A stretch of 64,000 nt of DNA from Megalobrama amblycephala. Taxonomy: Eukaryota > Chordata > Actinopteri > Cypriniformes > Xenocyprididae. Both the position numbers and the translations under genes were made by a program. The stretch spans positions 27,138,354 to 27,202,353 of the forward strand of contig NC_063052.1 in NCBI RefSeq assembly GCF_018812025.1, written 5' to 3'. This document shows positions 23,873 through 36,532 of the stretch, in pieces. The notes under the pieces are model-generated. The model made no database searches. It was not told the origin of the DNA and saw only the letters and a program-made list of their open reading frames with translations. How positions within the stretch are numbered: the stretch's first letter is position 1; each line of letters opens with the position of its first letter.

Positions 23873-24899
23873 ACGATATAATTTATATTGTATATAATAT
23901 TATATAAATTATATACGATATAATTTATATATACGATATAATTTATATTTATGCAATAATTATGATCAATTTTTCCCATTGAAAATAATACAAAAATTGT
24001 TTTTCCTAATATTTTTTCACTATTTTTTTAATACTGCTCTACTTTAGTTTACACCAGTGTCTTGGCTTTTTTAATTATTTTTTTAAAAAAAAATTTTTAG
24101 CGCCCCCTGCTGGCAGCATATAGTAATTATGTGCATTGATGCCCTGTGAACACTAGATGTCTTCATAGAGCTGTACTGAAAGAAATGTGAATCCCAAGTG
24201 AATCCCTGGACATATTTTCCTCATTTTTGTAGGTTAAGGATATGAATATATATTAAGACAATCTCAAAGACTATTTCTTATCAAGTTTTAGATATATTTT
24301 TGTAAGAAATATTGAATCAAAGTGTTAGTGTTTGATTTATGATTACAGTCAAACCTAAACATTGTGTTAGAAAGAGAACACAAAGAAGCATTTTGTTACC
24401 CATTTTTTTATTTAGAATTCATAAAAAAATGCCACGTGCAAAAAATTAAATAAAAAATTCTTAGAACCATGCAAAGGAACAAGCCTGTATTTCTATTTGC
24501 ACATTTCATGTGTGTCTGTGTATAGTGGGTATGATGTGTGTAAGTTTGTGTGTGTGCACTTGTGTGTGAGTGGGTGTGTCTAAATCACACTCTTGATGTT
24601 TTAAAGTGTCATCCCTTTACAGCTGTGTACTTTTTTTCAGAATTGTGGCCGATTTGTAGATTGTACACACCAAAATTCTTTGAATTTTTGTGTTTTTGGC
24701 AATTTCCTATTGATTTCCTATGGTTGGTCATTTTTTACGACCACTTAGACTTTTCCAATCATGCCCTTATTTTTTTTTTTCTGTGTTCGCACACCAATTG
24801 ACATAAAAGTCACCAAGTTTCAACCCATTTTGATGAAGCTACAGTTTTTTAAATATTCAAAATTAAGATTTTTTTTATTATTTTATATTGTACCAAAGG

Positions 24900-25520
24900 A
24901 ATATCATGTGTGTGTGTGTGTGTGCATGAGAGTGGGTGTGTTTATTCCACTCTTGATGTTTTAGAGTGTCACTTCTTCAATGCTGTGGGCTTTTCCTGCA
25001 TTATAACTGAATTATTGAATAGATTTCACATATTATTAAAACTTTTCTCTGTGTTACAGACAGTGGTCTATAGGGTGTGTGTGTGTGTGTAAGTGTGTGT
25101 GTGTGCGCTTGTGTGTGAGTGGGTGTGTCTAAATCACACTTTTGATGTTTTAGAGTGTCACTTCTTCAATTCTGTGAGCTTTTCCTGCATTATAACTGAA
25201 TTATTGAATAGATTTCACATATTATTAAAACTTTTCTCTGTGTTACAGACAGTGGTCTATAGGGGGTGTGTGTGTGTGTAAGTGTGTGTGTGTGCGCTTG
25301 TGTGTGAGTGGGTGTGTCTAAATCACACTTTTGATGTTTTAGAGTGTCACTTCTTCAATTCTGTGAGCTTTTCCTGCATTATAACTGAATTATTGAATAG
25401 ATTTCACATATTATTAAAACTTTTCTCTGTGTTACAGACAGTGGTCTATAGGGTGTGTGTGTGTGTGTGTAAATGTGTGTGTGTGCGCTTGTGTGTGAGT
25501 GGGTGTGTCTAAATCACACT
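24900..25520 (+). repeat. ~189-bp minisatellite with TG-rich head
   Basis: Three to four tandem units starting near 24903 (diverged), 25077, 25266 and 25455. Each has a TG tract, then gtgagtgggtgtgtctaaat, ttagagtgtcacttcttcaa and a tail ending acagacagtggtctatag. The two central units are nearly identical. Related diverged sequence flanks at 24530-24640 and 25480-25600. ORFs in it are repeat artefacts. Confidence 0.88.
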
Positions 25521-25866
25521 CTTGATGTTCTAGAGTGTCACCCCTTTACTGCTGTGTACTTTTTTTCAGAATCGTGGCCGATTTGTAGATTGTACAGACA
25601 AAAATTCATGAAAATTTTTTTTTTTTGTAAATTTCCCATTCATTCTCTATGGGCCGGTCATTTTTGACCGAAGAACACCAGTGTTACTATTTTTTTCACG
25701 ACCACTTAGCATGCTCGAATCATGTCGTCAATTTTTTTGTGTGTTCACACCCCAAATGCCACAAAAGTCCCCAAGTTTCGTAACGTTCCGATGAAGCAGT
25801 GATTTTTAATAATTCAAAACGCAAAATTCTTCGGTCAGAAATGACCGAAGAGCACCTGAGGGTTGT

Positions 25867-26546
25867 ATTTGCCTATTAAAATCCAAACAGCGACTTTTTT
25901 TTTTTTTTTTTTTGGCCAGGCAGTGTATAAATTTGGAGAACAAGACCATTCAAGTTAATATTGAACATGGAGATGGTGCAACAAAATGGATATTTGTCCC
26001 CTATATATATATATATATAGCATATCATCCATTCTGCATGCATAGTAATGCAAAAAAACATACCGGTGCTTAGTGTGATACTTTTTTATAGTATAGTACC
26101 CCAATTAACATATTTTGAGTCAGAGGACAAATTTAATTGAAGGCTGAAATACTAAAGAATGAGATGACAACCCAGATCTATAATATTTGTTTTTTAAAGT
26201 TGGACATCAACATTCACAACCACAGTTAAGTAGTTAATAATCTCTGAATAATTATTAAAAGTATTCAAAATCATTTGACAACATAATATATTAAAACACG
26301 AGATGCAAAAATAAAAAATTGTTTTTAGTGTTTTCTCTCTATTACAGTTCCTTGTGTAAAACTGATGGTACAGACAATTGCCAAGTAAACATTTTAAATT
26401 GGTTTAAAATCAATTTAATTACTTGTGAGAAGTGTAAAGTGTGTCAAAATAAGTGAATTAATGTGGTAAAATAAAACCATGTAAACAAAAAGCATATTTT
26501 GATAGTACTGGTTCCCACTCCTAATCAACATCTTCTCTTTCACAGT
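25867..26546. other. No gene seen; flank of the CACTA-like locus
   Basis: A poly-T run near 25896, a short TA tract near 26003, then AT-rich sequence. The right edge (ttctctttcacag, ending 26546) is an acceptor for the small non-coding exon at 26547-26588. The promoter and any terminal repeat of the locus must be upstream, but I do not see them. Confidence 0.5.
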
Positions 26547-27538
26547 TTGATGAACATCACCTAGGAACCAGAAACCTCCTAGTTATAGTAAGTCATATAC
26601 AACTAATGTGATTTACTTTTGTCATTTGATAAATATTGTATCTAATAATACTTTTCTATTCTTTTTTTTTAGGATTGTGAATGTGGCAGTGCAAAGAATG
26701 CCCATTGTTGCTGCAGCATTTTAGCCAGACTCATGTGTGTTTAAGGGGCAGTTCTCGCTTTCCATGTCCATACACAGATTGCCCATGCACGTTTAGTACA
26801 TGGAATAAGTTTCTTAATCACACATACAAAAAACATGCTACACAGGAAACTCCAGAACCAGTAGAATTAACCACATTCCAGTGTCATGTGTGCTTACGCA
26901 AGGAGCTAGCAACAGAAAGAGAATATTTTCTACACATTAATGGACATCTCAGGCATAATGAAACAGTTCATTGTATGTTTGTAGGATGTGAATTTGAAAG
27001 TAATATTTACAGCAAATTTAACACCCACCGATACAGGAAACACAATCCACATTCCTTAAAAGACTTCAAAGCCATTGTCATCAGTTCAAGTGGTCATTTG
27101 CATCATTCAGACAATTCTGTAGATAGGCCAGCAGAGTCTGTGGATACAGATTATGAATTTGAAACTTTATGTGGTGATGAAACTGTAGGAGTAGACCTGC
27201 CAAAGTCTATTGAAGAAAAGGTTGCTTGCATTTTATCGAAGTTGGAAAATATTGTTCATGTTCCAAAGTCAGCTGTTGATGAGGTCCTTTCTGAACTTCA
27301 CTATATATTAAGTACAGCATCTTTGCCCATCACAAAAGCAGTCGTATCTGATCTATTCCAAAGTCACAACATTCAAGTTGAGGAATCGGTAGTTGATGAG
27401 CTTTCTACAGTTATATGCACATCTTATCCACTGGGCAGAGCGATTTCTAAAGAGGGCTCTCTTGCTACTGCATATAAACGTAAACAGTACTACACATCTC
27501 ATTTTGGTGTTGTACAGCCGGTTGAGTACATTCTATAA
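26547..27538 (+). pseudogene. CACTA-like locus, gene 1: C2H2 zinc-finger N-terminal part
   Basis: A small exon (26547-26588, donor gtaagt) is followed by an exon from 26674 (acceptor tttttttag) with the start codon at 26681. The 285-codon frame has three C2H2-like fingers within the first ~130 residues: CPYTDCPCTF...HTYKKH, CHVCLRKE...HINGH and CMFVGCEF...HRYRKH. Residues 180-285 are helical-looking and end in a VVQPVEYIL block. I recall this layout from fish and cnidarian proteins that continue into a CACTA-like transposase core. The TAA at 27536-27538 is in frame with continuing similarity (FQYIPILQSL, then HKDVLEHL), so it reads as a premature stop. Function when intact: probably DNA-binding part of a transposase. 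Confidence 0.65.
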
Positions 27539-28852
27539 TTACAGAAGAGCAGGACGTTTCAATATATTCCTATTTTACAGTCCTTGCAAAATCTGCTCAG
27601 TCATAAAGATGTCCTTGAACATCTTGACATTCACATAACCGAAGACCATCAATTGACTGGTCTCCAGTATTACCATAAGAGATGGTGAGTACTGGAAGCA
27701 AAATCAGTTTCTTTCTGGAGAAGGTTTGAGAATAGCCATTAATCGTTATGTTGATGATTTTGAGCTGTGTAACCCACTTGGGACATCTCGAAAAAAACAC
27801 AAACTCTAAACTCTGGTGTGTATTGGGTCTTGGGTAATTTGCCACCTGGTTACCATTCAACTCTATCTGATGATGTCAAGACTTATGGCTATGGAAAAGT
27901 GTTGGAGCCTCTTTTGCAAGACCTACAAGTTTTAGAACAGCATGATGTTTTCATTTCTCAGCTTGGTCAGTTGGTTAAAGGAACTGTCCAGTGTGTAATA
28001 GCGGACAACCTTGGTGCCCACTCAATAGGTGGATTTGTTGAGAGTTTTTCTGGAGGTTCAATATGTAGATTCTGCACTGGACAAAAGTCAGAATATCAAA
28101 CTAAGGATGTCGGGTCAGGGGCTTTCCAACTTAGATCCAGAGATAACCATGATGCTCATGTACAGACAGCACAGGCGAATGAAAGTATCTGCAGTGGTGT
28201 CAAAAAACAATGCATTTTAACTGAGCACCTTTCACATTTTCATGTCTGCACTGGCTATCCTTCAGATATTCTGCACGATCTCTTTGAGGGTGTTGTTCCA
28301 GTTGAACTGGTGCGTTGTATTAGTTTGTTGATCTCCAAGAAGTATTTCACTCTTGACATTCTCAATACACTGATACAGGCATTTCCATACAAATGGGGAG
28401 ACAAAACTAATCGCCCACACGCCATACCACGCTCTTTTGCATCCAACAACACAATAGGTGGCAATGCATATGAAAATTGGACCTTGTTAAGATTACTTCC
28501 TACTGTTATTGGGCTGTTGTTGCCAGATGATGAGCCAGCATGGCAGGTGATCTTAGATCTCAAAGATATCGTTGAACTGGTTGTAGCCCCTGTTCACACA
28601 GACGAGACGATTGCATATCTGGAGGCCAATATTTTTGAGCACAGACAGCGCTATCTTGAACTCTTTCCTCATGTCAAGCTCCTACCAAAGCATCACTATT
28701 TGGAGCACTATCCGCAAATGATCCGTTGCTTTGGACCTCTAATTGGACTATGGACAATGAGATTTGAAGCCAAACATAGCTTCTTCAAGCAGGTTGCTCG
28801 CCACACTAATTGTTTTAAAAATATAGCTCGCTCGCTAGCTATTAAACACCAG
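27539..28852 (+). pseudogene. CACTA-like locus, gene 1: transposase core (frameshifted)
   Basis: After the stop at 27538 the coding similarity changes frame at about 27680 (GEYWKQNQFLSGEG then YVDDFELCNPLGT) and again near 27810. Then comes a 355-codon frame (27818-28885), of which 28853 onward is LTR sequence. Recognisable blocks: DVKTYGYGKVLEPL; CVIADNLGAHSIGGF (Asp) with CRFC; YPSDILHDLFEGVVP (DxxH and Glu); LPKHHYLEHYP; and WTMRFEAKHSFFK then FKNIARSLAIKHQ. I associate this series with animal EnSpm/CACTA-type transposases; that class call is tentative. The gene is cut at 28852 by an LTR element and resumes at 46011. Confidence 0.6.
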
Positions 28853-30367
28853 TGTAGGGCCTCGCTCGACAGAACTTACCAATGACTCTATCAATGAACA
28901 ACGTGACCGAACAAAGCTTCATTTGACAAAGGATTCATTCGCTGACCCCAGAATCCCCAGGGGCACTGGATAGCTCCTAATTCCAGCTGGTCAGCATTAA
29001 GAGAAGTGGTAACGTGACTTAAGAACAGAGAATATCTTTTCTGAGGCCTTCCTGATCATGTTAAATCTATTGATTCTCTCACAGAACCCTCTTGTATTAT
29101 CGGATGGAACAGGAAACATTAATTAATGGACCTAAATGCACCAGGATCCTCACAGACCTACCCTGATTAGGAATCCCTTTTTGACCCGGTCACTCGTGAC
29201 TCCGGTCAAAGTTTAAACTCTATGCTTAAGGACTCAATCTTGAATCTCAAAAGGGACAATCATTTAAAGTATTAACTATATCCAGAATAACACTTGCTAT
29301 GATGTGATTACTAACATGTTGGAGTCAATGCAGTATATGTTTGTATTCCTGTATGCATTTTCTTTCTCTTGTAATCATTGTTTTAATTGGGTCAGTCTAG
29401 TAATATGTGTGTAAGAAGTGTGTCATGTTTGAGTTCTAAATACAGAATTTATAATTCTGTGTAATTCTGTGTGAATGAAACATTGAAATTCAGTATCAGG
29501 AAGATATTAAGAAACATTATAAAGTTGTTAATAAAACAGGAGAATGTTCCACAGATATCACGCAATGTGATCAATAGACAATAGACGAGGCGTGTCTAAT
29601 CTCCGTAGCAACGTCTCATTGGAGGATCGCTCCTTTAAAACTATGCTGTGCAAACAAGCTAGGGCTGGAAGTCAAAAGGTCGGTCAGAAGTCGGACTGAA
29701 GCACAGTCGTTGAAGCCCAGTAGCCGAAGCACCGCTACTTTGACCATGGCGGAAAAGTCGCATGGGTCATTGAGAACTGATTGACCGGGACTGATTTTCC
29801 ATCTAACAGTCGCCGACTTCAACCACGAGCCGCGCAGCTGACCATTCAACAGCCGTCACATCCAGACTCCAAAACACTCCGTGAAATATCTGACCAAAGT
29901 CTCCAAAGAAGAAAACTGCTCAGAACAGCGCGTTTCACCAACTTTAACTTTAAAGCTTCCGCGCAACCCACGAAGGGCTTTCCCGAGAAGACGTCACCTG
30001 AAAGACAGCCAATCCAGAACGGGACTCCGCTGCACGCGAGCTTGCTTTGATTTTCACATATATGAGTTTCTTGTGCTGTGTATAAAATTACTGTCTTAAA
30101 CTCAAAGATCAGTTACCTCTTGCTTATAATAATATAATAATTATAATAATATTAATAATCATAATAAAATATTGTTACTGTTGGCAGCAGAATAATATTT
30201 TATCCAGAATTGGTAAAATACTCTAACCTCAGTTTTCGCTGGACGAATAATTGATGAAGTGTTAAATATTAATTCTGACTCATTTACAGTGAATCATTTA
30301 CAGTTGATTCAATTCTTATTCCCTGTAACAATTAAATTGAGGTAATAAATGACCTAAGGTCCTTACA
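28853..30367 (+). repeat. 5' LTR of the retrovirus-like element (1515 bp)
   Basis: tgtaggg...ccttaca. Compared with the 3' LTR it lacks 272 bp between about 30041 and 30042 (join gcgag/cttgc), including the aataaa that the other LTR carries. A candidate TATA-like box tttaaaact is at about 29634. An AAT-rich low-complexity tract lies at about 30127-30170. Confidence 0.95.
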
Positions 30368-32239
30368 GTATAAATGGTGGAGAAAAATTTGTGCAGTTTA
30401 ATCTAATTTGCACACAAAACAAGTAACTTGTGTGATTGTATCTTTTCTATTGATCCGGAAGATAGATTAGAAACAGAAATGAGGCTTTTGATCGTCATTA
30501 CAATGATTGCACATAAGGCGCGGCGGATGAATGAAATCTGAACTCGAGTTGTTTGTCTGTGCCTTTTGTTGTTGTTGTTAAATCTGCAGTAAATGAATCT
30601 AAGATTGTCTGCCAAGACAAAAGGAAAGTCGCATGAGAGCGCACCAGGACAGAGTAAGCGTGTTCCTTGCTTTGGTTCCTTTTAAGGCCTTGTAGCTATA
30701 GTGGATAATATTGCGTGTTCCAATGTTATTTCAACTAAGCTAAAATCCCTGCATGGTTACATTAGAGAGTAGCTACCTAATGTGCCGCCTATATCCGCTC
30801 ATTCGTGAGATGAGATATTAATACTCTAAACACTACGTGTCTGAGTTTGATTTGAATGGGATTATTTTGAAAATTCTTGATCAAGTATTTGTTGCAGTAA
30901 ATCCTGCATGTTGTTGCGTGTCCAGAAACTGACACGAATAATTCAGATCGCCGAGATCTCAGTAATGTTACTATTATTAATTGCAGAAAAATCTGTGGAT
31001 TAATGTGCCTCACTCTAACGTGTGGGGGTTGTTCAGCTCTGGAACATGAGAAGCTGAATGGTTCATTGTCACTGAGAACTGCGCCGTCAGTTCAATGATT
31101 AATGTGATTTTGTATGTTCGTTATCTGTAGGCAAAGAGTATAGAACAAGCGTACTCTTTGTTGTGCGTCACGGTCACCACGACAGTGACAGCTGTAACCC
31201 GGAAGCCCTAAGAAACCTTTCCCGGGGTAACCTTTAAGTGCGCATGCGCAGTCTGCCAGCGCCATATTCAACTGTGTGTAAACAAAGCTTAGCACAAGCT
31301 GAGCTAGCTAAAACTAGCGCGGTTGCATTACAGTCTATGTAAAGCTAGTAGCATTGCTAAAGGGCTAGTGGCCAGCATAGCATTTTGTGGTCTGAATGCG
31401 ATGTTGCAATGTTGGAATGACTTCTTTCTTACTGAACTTTAATTCACTCTAGTGCTTTCACCTCCCTCTCTGTCTAACTTGCACATCTTATCTTTTCTCA
31501 TCTCCTCTCATTTGAAAGAACTTAACAAATGTTAAATTAATAAACCTGGTTTTTAATATCATTTGTTTGAGAGTTCTCTCTCCTAAATTTACTCTTGTCA
31601 GTTAAACACTGTTTTGTTTAGCAATCGTCCTAATTTTAATGACATTTTATGTTATTTGTAATTGCTCTTATTGATTTTAATGACATCTGGGAATATGAAT
31701 TTTTGATTGGAAATGTTAATTTGATTTCAATTTTAATTGTAAATCAATTTCATAATCAATTGCAGTTTTGCTTTTTATATGGTAAGGATATTTGTGGATT
31801 AATTTAATGGTAGTTCCTTACCAACATCTGTCAATTGTAATCATTAACTAATAATTATGGCTTTGAAATTTTAATTTCATTAGTCATTAATTAGGATTTG
31901 GGCTTCCCTAATTCAGATGATACTTGATTAATTAATTTGATTATAATTGCTCTCAATGTTTAATGCTGAACCCATTACAATTTTAATTCACAACTTCCAA
32001 ATTTGAATCCAAAATTTCATTTAAAATAAAGTTTAGTCTCAGACTTTCACTCCCTCAGTCTTTGATTTAATTTATTTATTTAAAGGAAAATTTTGGGGTC
32101 TCCCTCAATACTTGGGTCAGTTGACTTCTCCTGCTAGCGCAGTAAGCCAACCCCCTAGGTGTAGCGACTCCCTAGCGCCACCACTCTGTCAACCCTGTAA
32201 TTTTTCCAAATTTTGGGAGCAAAACTTCACTCTCTTTCT

Positions 32240-32279
<40 letters not shown>

Positions 32280-33089
32280 TGTCCTCTTCTGGTTTGACTA
32301 CTGCTGCTGGTTTTTGGATTTGTACCTGTGAAAGTCATAAAAGCAGAGTGTTTGAGAAATATTTAACAAATATTTGGGAAATGGAACACTTCTTTTAAAA
32401 TAGTATGACACTCACTTTACCTTCCCTCCTCATCCTGTTATCCTACCCAGCCTAGGCTCGAGCAGGTCAACAAGGAGACTGGTAGGCGTCCATAAACCTA
32501 GAGCACGCGTCTAGAAACGCTTTAAGTGGTGCATGGTTGTCAATCATACTAGCTGAGAAACCAATACTGTCATTGTTATTGTTTTTCTTTCGCCCCGAAG
32601 GGAATTTTAATAACAATCACAGTCCTGGTACTTTGAAATCCTTTTCAAAACCCCTGTCTAGAACCATCCTTCTAAAATTAAATTTTACAAAACTCATTCT
32701 GCAAACAGTGTTAAAGACAAAACTTCATTTTATAGGGAAACTGGAAGCACCCCATTATTATTCTGCTCTTTGCTAAATGCTATTCTGTTTGTTTCGTGCT
32801 CTTCTTTTCTTCTGCTGTTCTCTAGCTGTGCTATCTGTGTGTGCTTACTGATTCTTTTCGCAGAGACTCCGAGTTAGAAGCACATCCACGAGAGGACCAC
32901 AGTCGAGGACCAGTCTTACCTGCACATTTACACACTCATTACTCATTCCCATTAGCCCACACTTGACATTGCACCCTTACACCTTTGATTTGCCCTGCTT
33001 GTTTGTTTTGTTTTGTTGTGTTTTGTTTTGTTCTTTTCTTCAAGGTCTGTGTCAGTTTCGGGTTTAGACCTTCCTCGCAGTGCCAAAAC
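30368..33089 (+). other. Long leader of the retrovirus-like element
   Basis: 2.7 kb between LTR and gag, with no ORF above about 80 codons. A candidate primer-binding site starts tggtggag at 30375, 7 nt past the LTR, but I cannot match it to a tRNA. A (CT)n tract is at about 32244-32276. Just upstream of the gag start is ttcctcgcag (33071-33080), which could be a splice acceptor. Purpose of such a long leader (packaging, internal ribosome entry, splicing) is unknown. Confidence 0.6.
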
Positions 33090-35015
33090 ATGTCTCGCAC
33101 AACAGACCCTGCTGGACACTGGGAGGATCTGGAGACCTGGCTAAGTGTTGTAACAGACAGCCTCTTACCTCAGGCCGCTGAAACACTAAAGCATCAGACA
33201 CAGGACCAGCTGGATGACAACATAGCAAGCCTCATGAAACAGGACCCAAGCCAGAGCTACAGTCACAAAGAACTAGCCAAGATCACCGGCTCCTTAAGCC
33301 ACACACTCATCGCCACCCTCAAACTAAGCGTCAGGCAAGCCGCCCATCGCCAGCAGGAGCTGACACATGCACAACGGCGCATCGAACAGCTGGAGCTGGA
33401 GGCTCAGGAACGACGAGAAGAGCCTGATGAAGTGGAACAAGGCGCCGAAGAGGAGATCAACAGGCTAAAAGAGACCCTAGCAGCTACTACGCAAGAAATG
33501 GAACGAGGCAGAGCAGACTACGCTGATCTCTCCGACAAGCTACAGTACGCAGAACAGCTACTGGAAAAAGCAAAGGCTGACTTCAGAGACAAGAACAGCC
33601 GAATTAAAGCTCTCGAAACTCACCTGAATGAGTCAAGAAATGAGGTCAACCGCCTAAAACAACAGCTTGACTACATCAAGGAAGAGTCCGACAGTATTAA
33701 AGAGGAACTCAAGCATGCATATGAATTGCGCTGTGAGCCATCAAGAACACGTCGGACACCGACTTCACCTTTGCCAAGCAGGACCGGCTCCCCTGGTCCC
33801 GGACTGGCACATGATCAGAAGGGGCCAGTGCCAAAACAGTCACCAGCTCCTTCTGAAGAATCCTACCTCCCCGCTAAGCTAAAAGAACGTGCTCCAGCCA
33901 GCCACAGATCATCTCATGGCTTGGACCTCCGAGACCTTGACAAGCTTGCTAGAAACATTGGCAAATTCACTCCAAATGTGCCAGGTAGTCCAAATGTTCA
34001 GAGTTATCTGCAAGATATTGACTTCCATCTGGAAATGAGACCCAATGTTACTGACAAAGATAGACTTTATTTGCTCAGAGCCACATCCAGCTCTGAAGTG
34101 CGCAGCTTCCTGGACCGGCAGCCTGCCCACACAAAGACTGATTACCACCTGCTCCGAGAAGCCCTCATTAAAGAGTTCGCTGACCCTGAGTCAGAACAAG
34201 GACTAGTGGCTGCCCTGGAAACAAAACAAGGTCGTCATGAATCTCCTCAAGTCTTCTATAGCTGACTCAGGCTAGCATACTTCGGGTCTCGCAACAAACA
34301 GAACATGGAGGAGGAATTGAACTTCAAAACTCTCTTTCTGAGAAACCTCCATCCTGCGGTGAGCCACCATCTTGGCGTCCTCGCCTGTCCACGCACAATG
34401 AGTGCTCAACAATTAAGAGACTTGGCACACAAAGCCTTCTGCAAACAGAAGATGGCCTCAGAAAAGGGCACCAAAACAACAGCAGTTCTTGACTTCAACA
34501 CTCAGAGTCAAGGGCTGGCCCTTGAGGGCACCCAGCATCAAGACTTTGCCGAGCCGACACCCAAAGAGTGGAATGCACCCTCGTCCAACAGAGAGTGGGA
34601 CTCCCACACTGGTACTCGACCTAAACAGAGAGACAACCGCTGGGATGGACCACGTGGACGACAACGCTCACCTGGACGTCACTGGGAAAATTCATGGAAC
34701 CAACCAAAAACTCATGAGAGTCATTGGGAGAAAACCTGGAACCAGCCAAGCTCATTTGGAAACCCCAGAGGAAAAAGCTCATGGGAATCCAAGGGAAAAC
34801 GACAAACACACCCTGGAGCAACCAGCCCAAGGAATCGACGAAAAAACTCACAAAGATTCCAAGCTGACAGAGCTCCAAATGAATCCATACCAGAACAAAA
34901 GACTTCACCTTGTTTCGACTCTCAAGAGCTGATGAAAATGATGATGAAAGAGTTCTTCCAACGGAAGGAGGACGACCGGAAGTGGGAAGAGAAAAAGAAA
35001 CCAGATTCATCCTGA
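33090..35015 (+). pseudogene. gag: gag-like gene of the retrovirus-like element (one premature stop)
   Basis: I prefer the ATG at 33090 (MSRTTDPAGHW) over the in-frame one at 32985, because the latter's first codons are low-complexity and look like leader. The product has an N-terminal domain, a coiled-coil Glu/Lys/Arg-rich stretch (about residues 110-230), a Pro/Ser linker with TSPLPSRTGSPGPG, and a capsid-like part (FTPNVPGSPNVQSYL, DKDRLYLLRAT). A TGA at 34263-34265 interrupts the capsid-like part and the same frame continues to a second TGA at 35013. A basic Trp/Asn-rich tail replaces the CCHC zinc knuckle; I see none. The first stop looks like decay, the second like a programmed junction. 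Structural shell protein when intact. Confidence 0.8.
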
Positions 35016-35021
35016 CTAGCG
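35013..35021 (+). promoter_or_regulatory. Candidate gag-pol stop-codon readthrough signal (UGA CUA)
   Basis: The gag stop is TGA followed directly by CTA GCG GCC. The frame stays open with no stop for the next 505 codons and enters the protease. UGA followed by CUA is the established strong readthrough context known from alphaviruses and several cellular genes. A GC-rich run (gcggccgg) follows and could form a stimulatory structure. Readthrough itself is inferred. Confidence 0.6.
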
Positions 35022-36532
35022 GCCGGACGAGATGGCAGCGACCACCTGACTCAACATACCCCAGAGAACAGCACCTCATCTCTCTCCCAGAGAACCACAA
35101 GCACCATAACTTCAAACGGGCAAGAAGTCCCACCTGAACATCCTGCAAAACAGTCAGAAACTGATCCAACACCTGATGGGTCAGATCACAGCAGCATCCA
35201 ACAAACACCTGCTGTGGAAACCACTCCAGTTCCTGAAAGTGCTGTCTTGGTCGTCTGCCACTCCTCCGAAGAAAATGAAATAAATGCTGACATCCTACCT
35301 CTATCATCCCAAACTCCAGTCCCCCAACTCCTAGGTGATCTCATTGAGAAAGGTATAGCAAGAAAGTTTTACCTCTCCGTTATCATCGAACAACACATCA
35401 AGGTCGAAGCCCTCCTCGACACTGGAGCTGACATCACCCTAATGTCAACAGAACTCCTTGAAGTCCAAAACAGAACAAAGAGGTCTAACGGAACCTTCAA
35501 ACTTCAAAGGTATGAGCTGAACCTCCAAGCATATTCCCACACAGGCCTACAACTAAAACATGTGGCCCCAATTCACCTAACAGTGGGACCAATGAACCTT
35601 GTTCACCCAGTATACGTCTCACCCCTCAACACATATCCTCTCCTCATTGGGAAAGACCTGCTTAACCGCTTTGAACCCTTAATAGACTTCAAACACCTGA
35701 AGATATGGACACAAGTCCGTGAGCCTCTGCCCCTCCAGTCAGTAAACTCCAATGAATCGCAGTGTCAAGTCACAGACACCGTCCCCCATCCACTGACTGA
35801 CGATGCAAGTTCAAAGTCAAGAGCAAGTTCCACTTCAAACAACAAGAACCAAGACCCATTCCTCTGCTCACTGCAAGCGTCAGACTCAGGTTCCCTCCGA
35901 ATCATGACTGCCATAAATGTCCAAGACATATCAGTGCCTGATGCAGCATTAGCCCTGTGGGCTGAAAACTCAGCTATCAGCCTGAAGCTCTTCAGAACAT
36001 TGATGCAGACAAATCAGAGCATATCACACGTCTCGAAGCATAGCCGCTTCCCTCTCAATCCATGTTCAACAACTATGGCTACCTCCAAGATCGTCTGTGC
36101 TGCAGACATACGATGGAATGACAGACTCTTGAGTCACTACTTCCTGGTTGTCCCCAACCTGCCTCATGACATCTACATAGGAGCAGACATCATGGTCCGT
36201 CTCAACGCCTGCGTTGACACCGTGAATGACGTCATATGGGCTCCCTTGTCACACCAATTGACATCTTCAGTCAACCTCAAGAATCTTCGATCTGGTCAAA
36301 CAATACCAGATGCATGCGCCATGATCAACGAGCAAGAAGCCACAATCCCCGCTTACAGCAAGAGTGTCAGTGTCCGCCTCAACATGCGACCTGGCCAGAC
36401 CCTTAACAGTAAGCTAGGCTTCTTCCAACCTTCCAGGACCTGCCTAAAACTAGGACTGACCTTGGAAGCCACACCTCTCATAGAAGTGTCATCTCGTGCT
36501 GTGTATGTGTTGTTCAACAACTGTACGGACAA
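35016..36532 (+). pseudogene. pol: Pro region of pol (aspartic protease), cut by a hAT insertion
   Basis: In frame with gag after the stop at 35013. After a Pro/Thr-rich linker comes the protease active site LLDTGADITLMS (nt about 35412-35447). The flap and second half follow (LIGKDLLNRFEPLIDFKHL). A second protease-like fold may start at IVCAADIRWND with IYIGADIMVRLN at about nt 36172-36207, so this part may hold extra domains. The frame runs into the hAT element at 36533 and stops within it at 36543-36545. Makes the enzyme that cleaves gag and pol when intact. Confidence 0.8.

Larger units (their letters stand above)
20501..25862. mobile_element. Large TTAA-type element carrying a nested LINE and a minisatellite
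   Basis: A 12-bp terminal inverted repeat: ccctcaggtgct at 20501 and agcacctgaggg ending at 25862. The left end is preceded by TTAA (20497-20500); the right end is followed by TTGT, probably a decayed TTAA. Subterminal gaccg-type motifs (gcggtcaaaagtgaccgg left, cggtcagaaatgaccgaag right) are also inverted. Without the LINE (20673-23872) it would be about 2.2 kb. No transposase of its own; non-autonomous. Confidence 0.7.

Noticed and set aside
24550..25667. Four similar 60-76-codon ORFs starting MCVCALVCEW
   Set aside because: They are translations of the ~189-bp minisatellite and its TG tracts, not genes.
34621..35307. Minus-strand ORF of 228 codons
   Set aside because: Antisense shadow of gag and the start of pol; its composition mirrors the Trp/Asn/Pro-rich gag tail.
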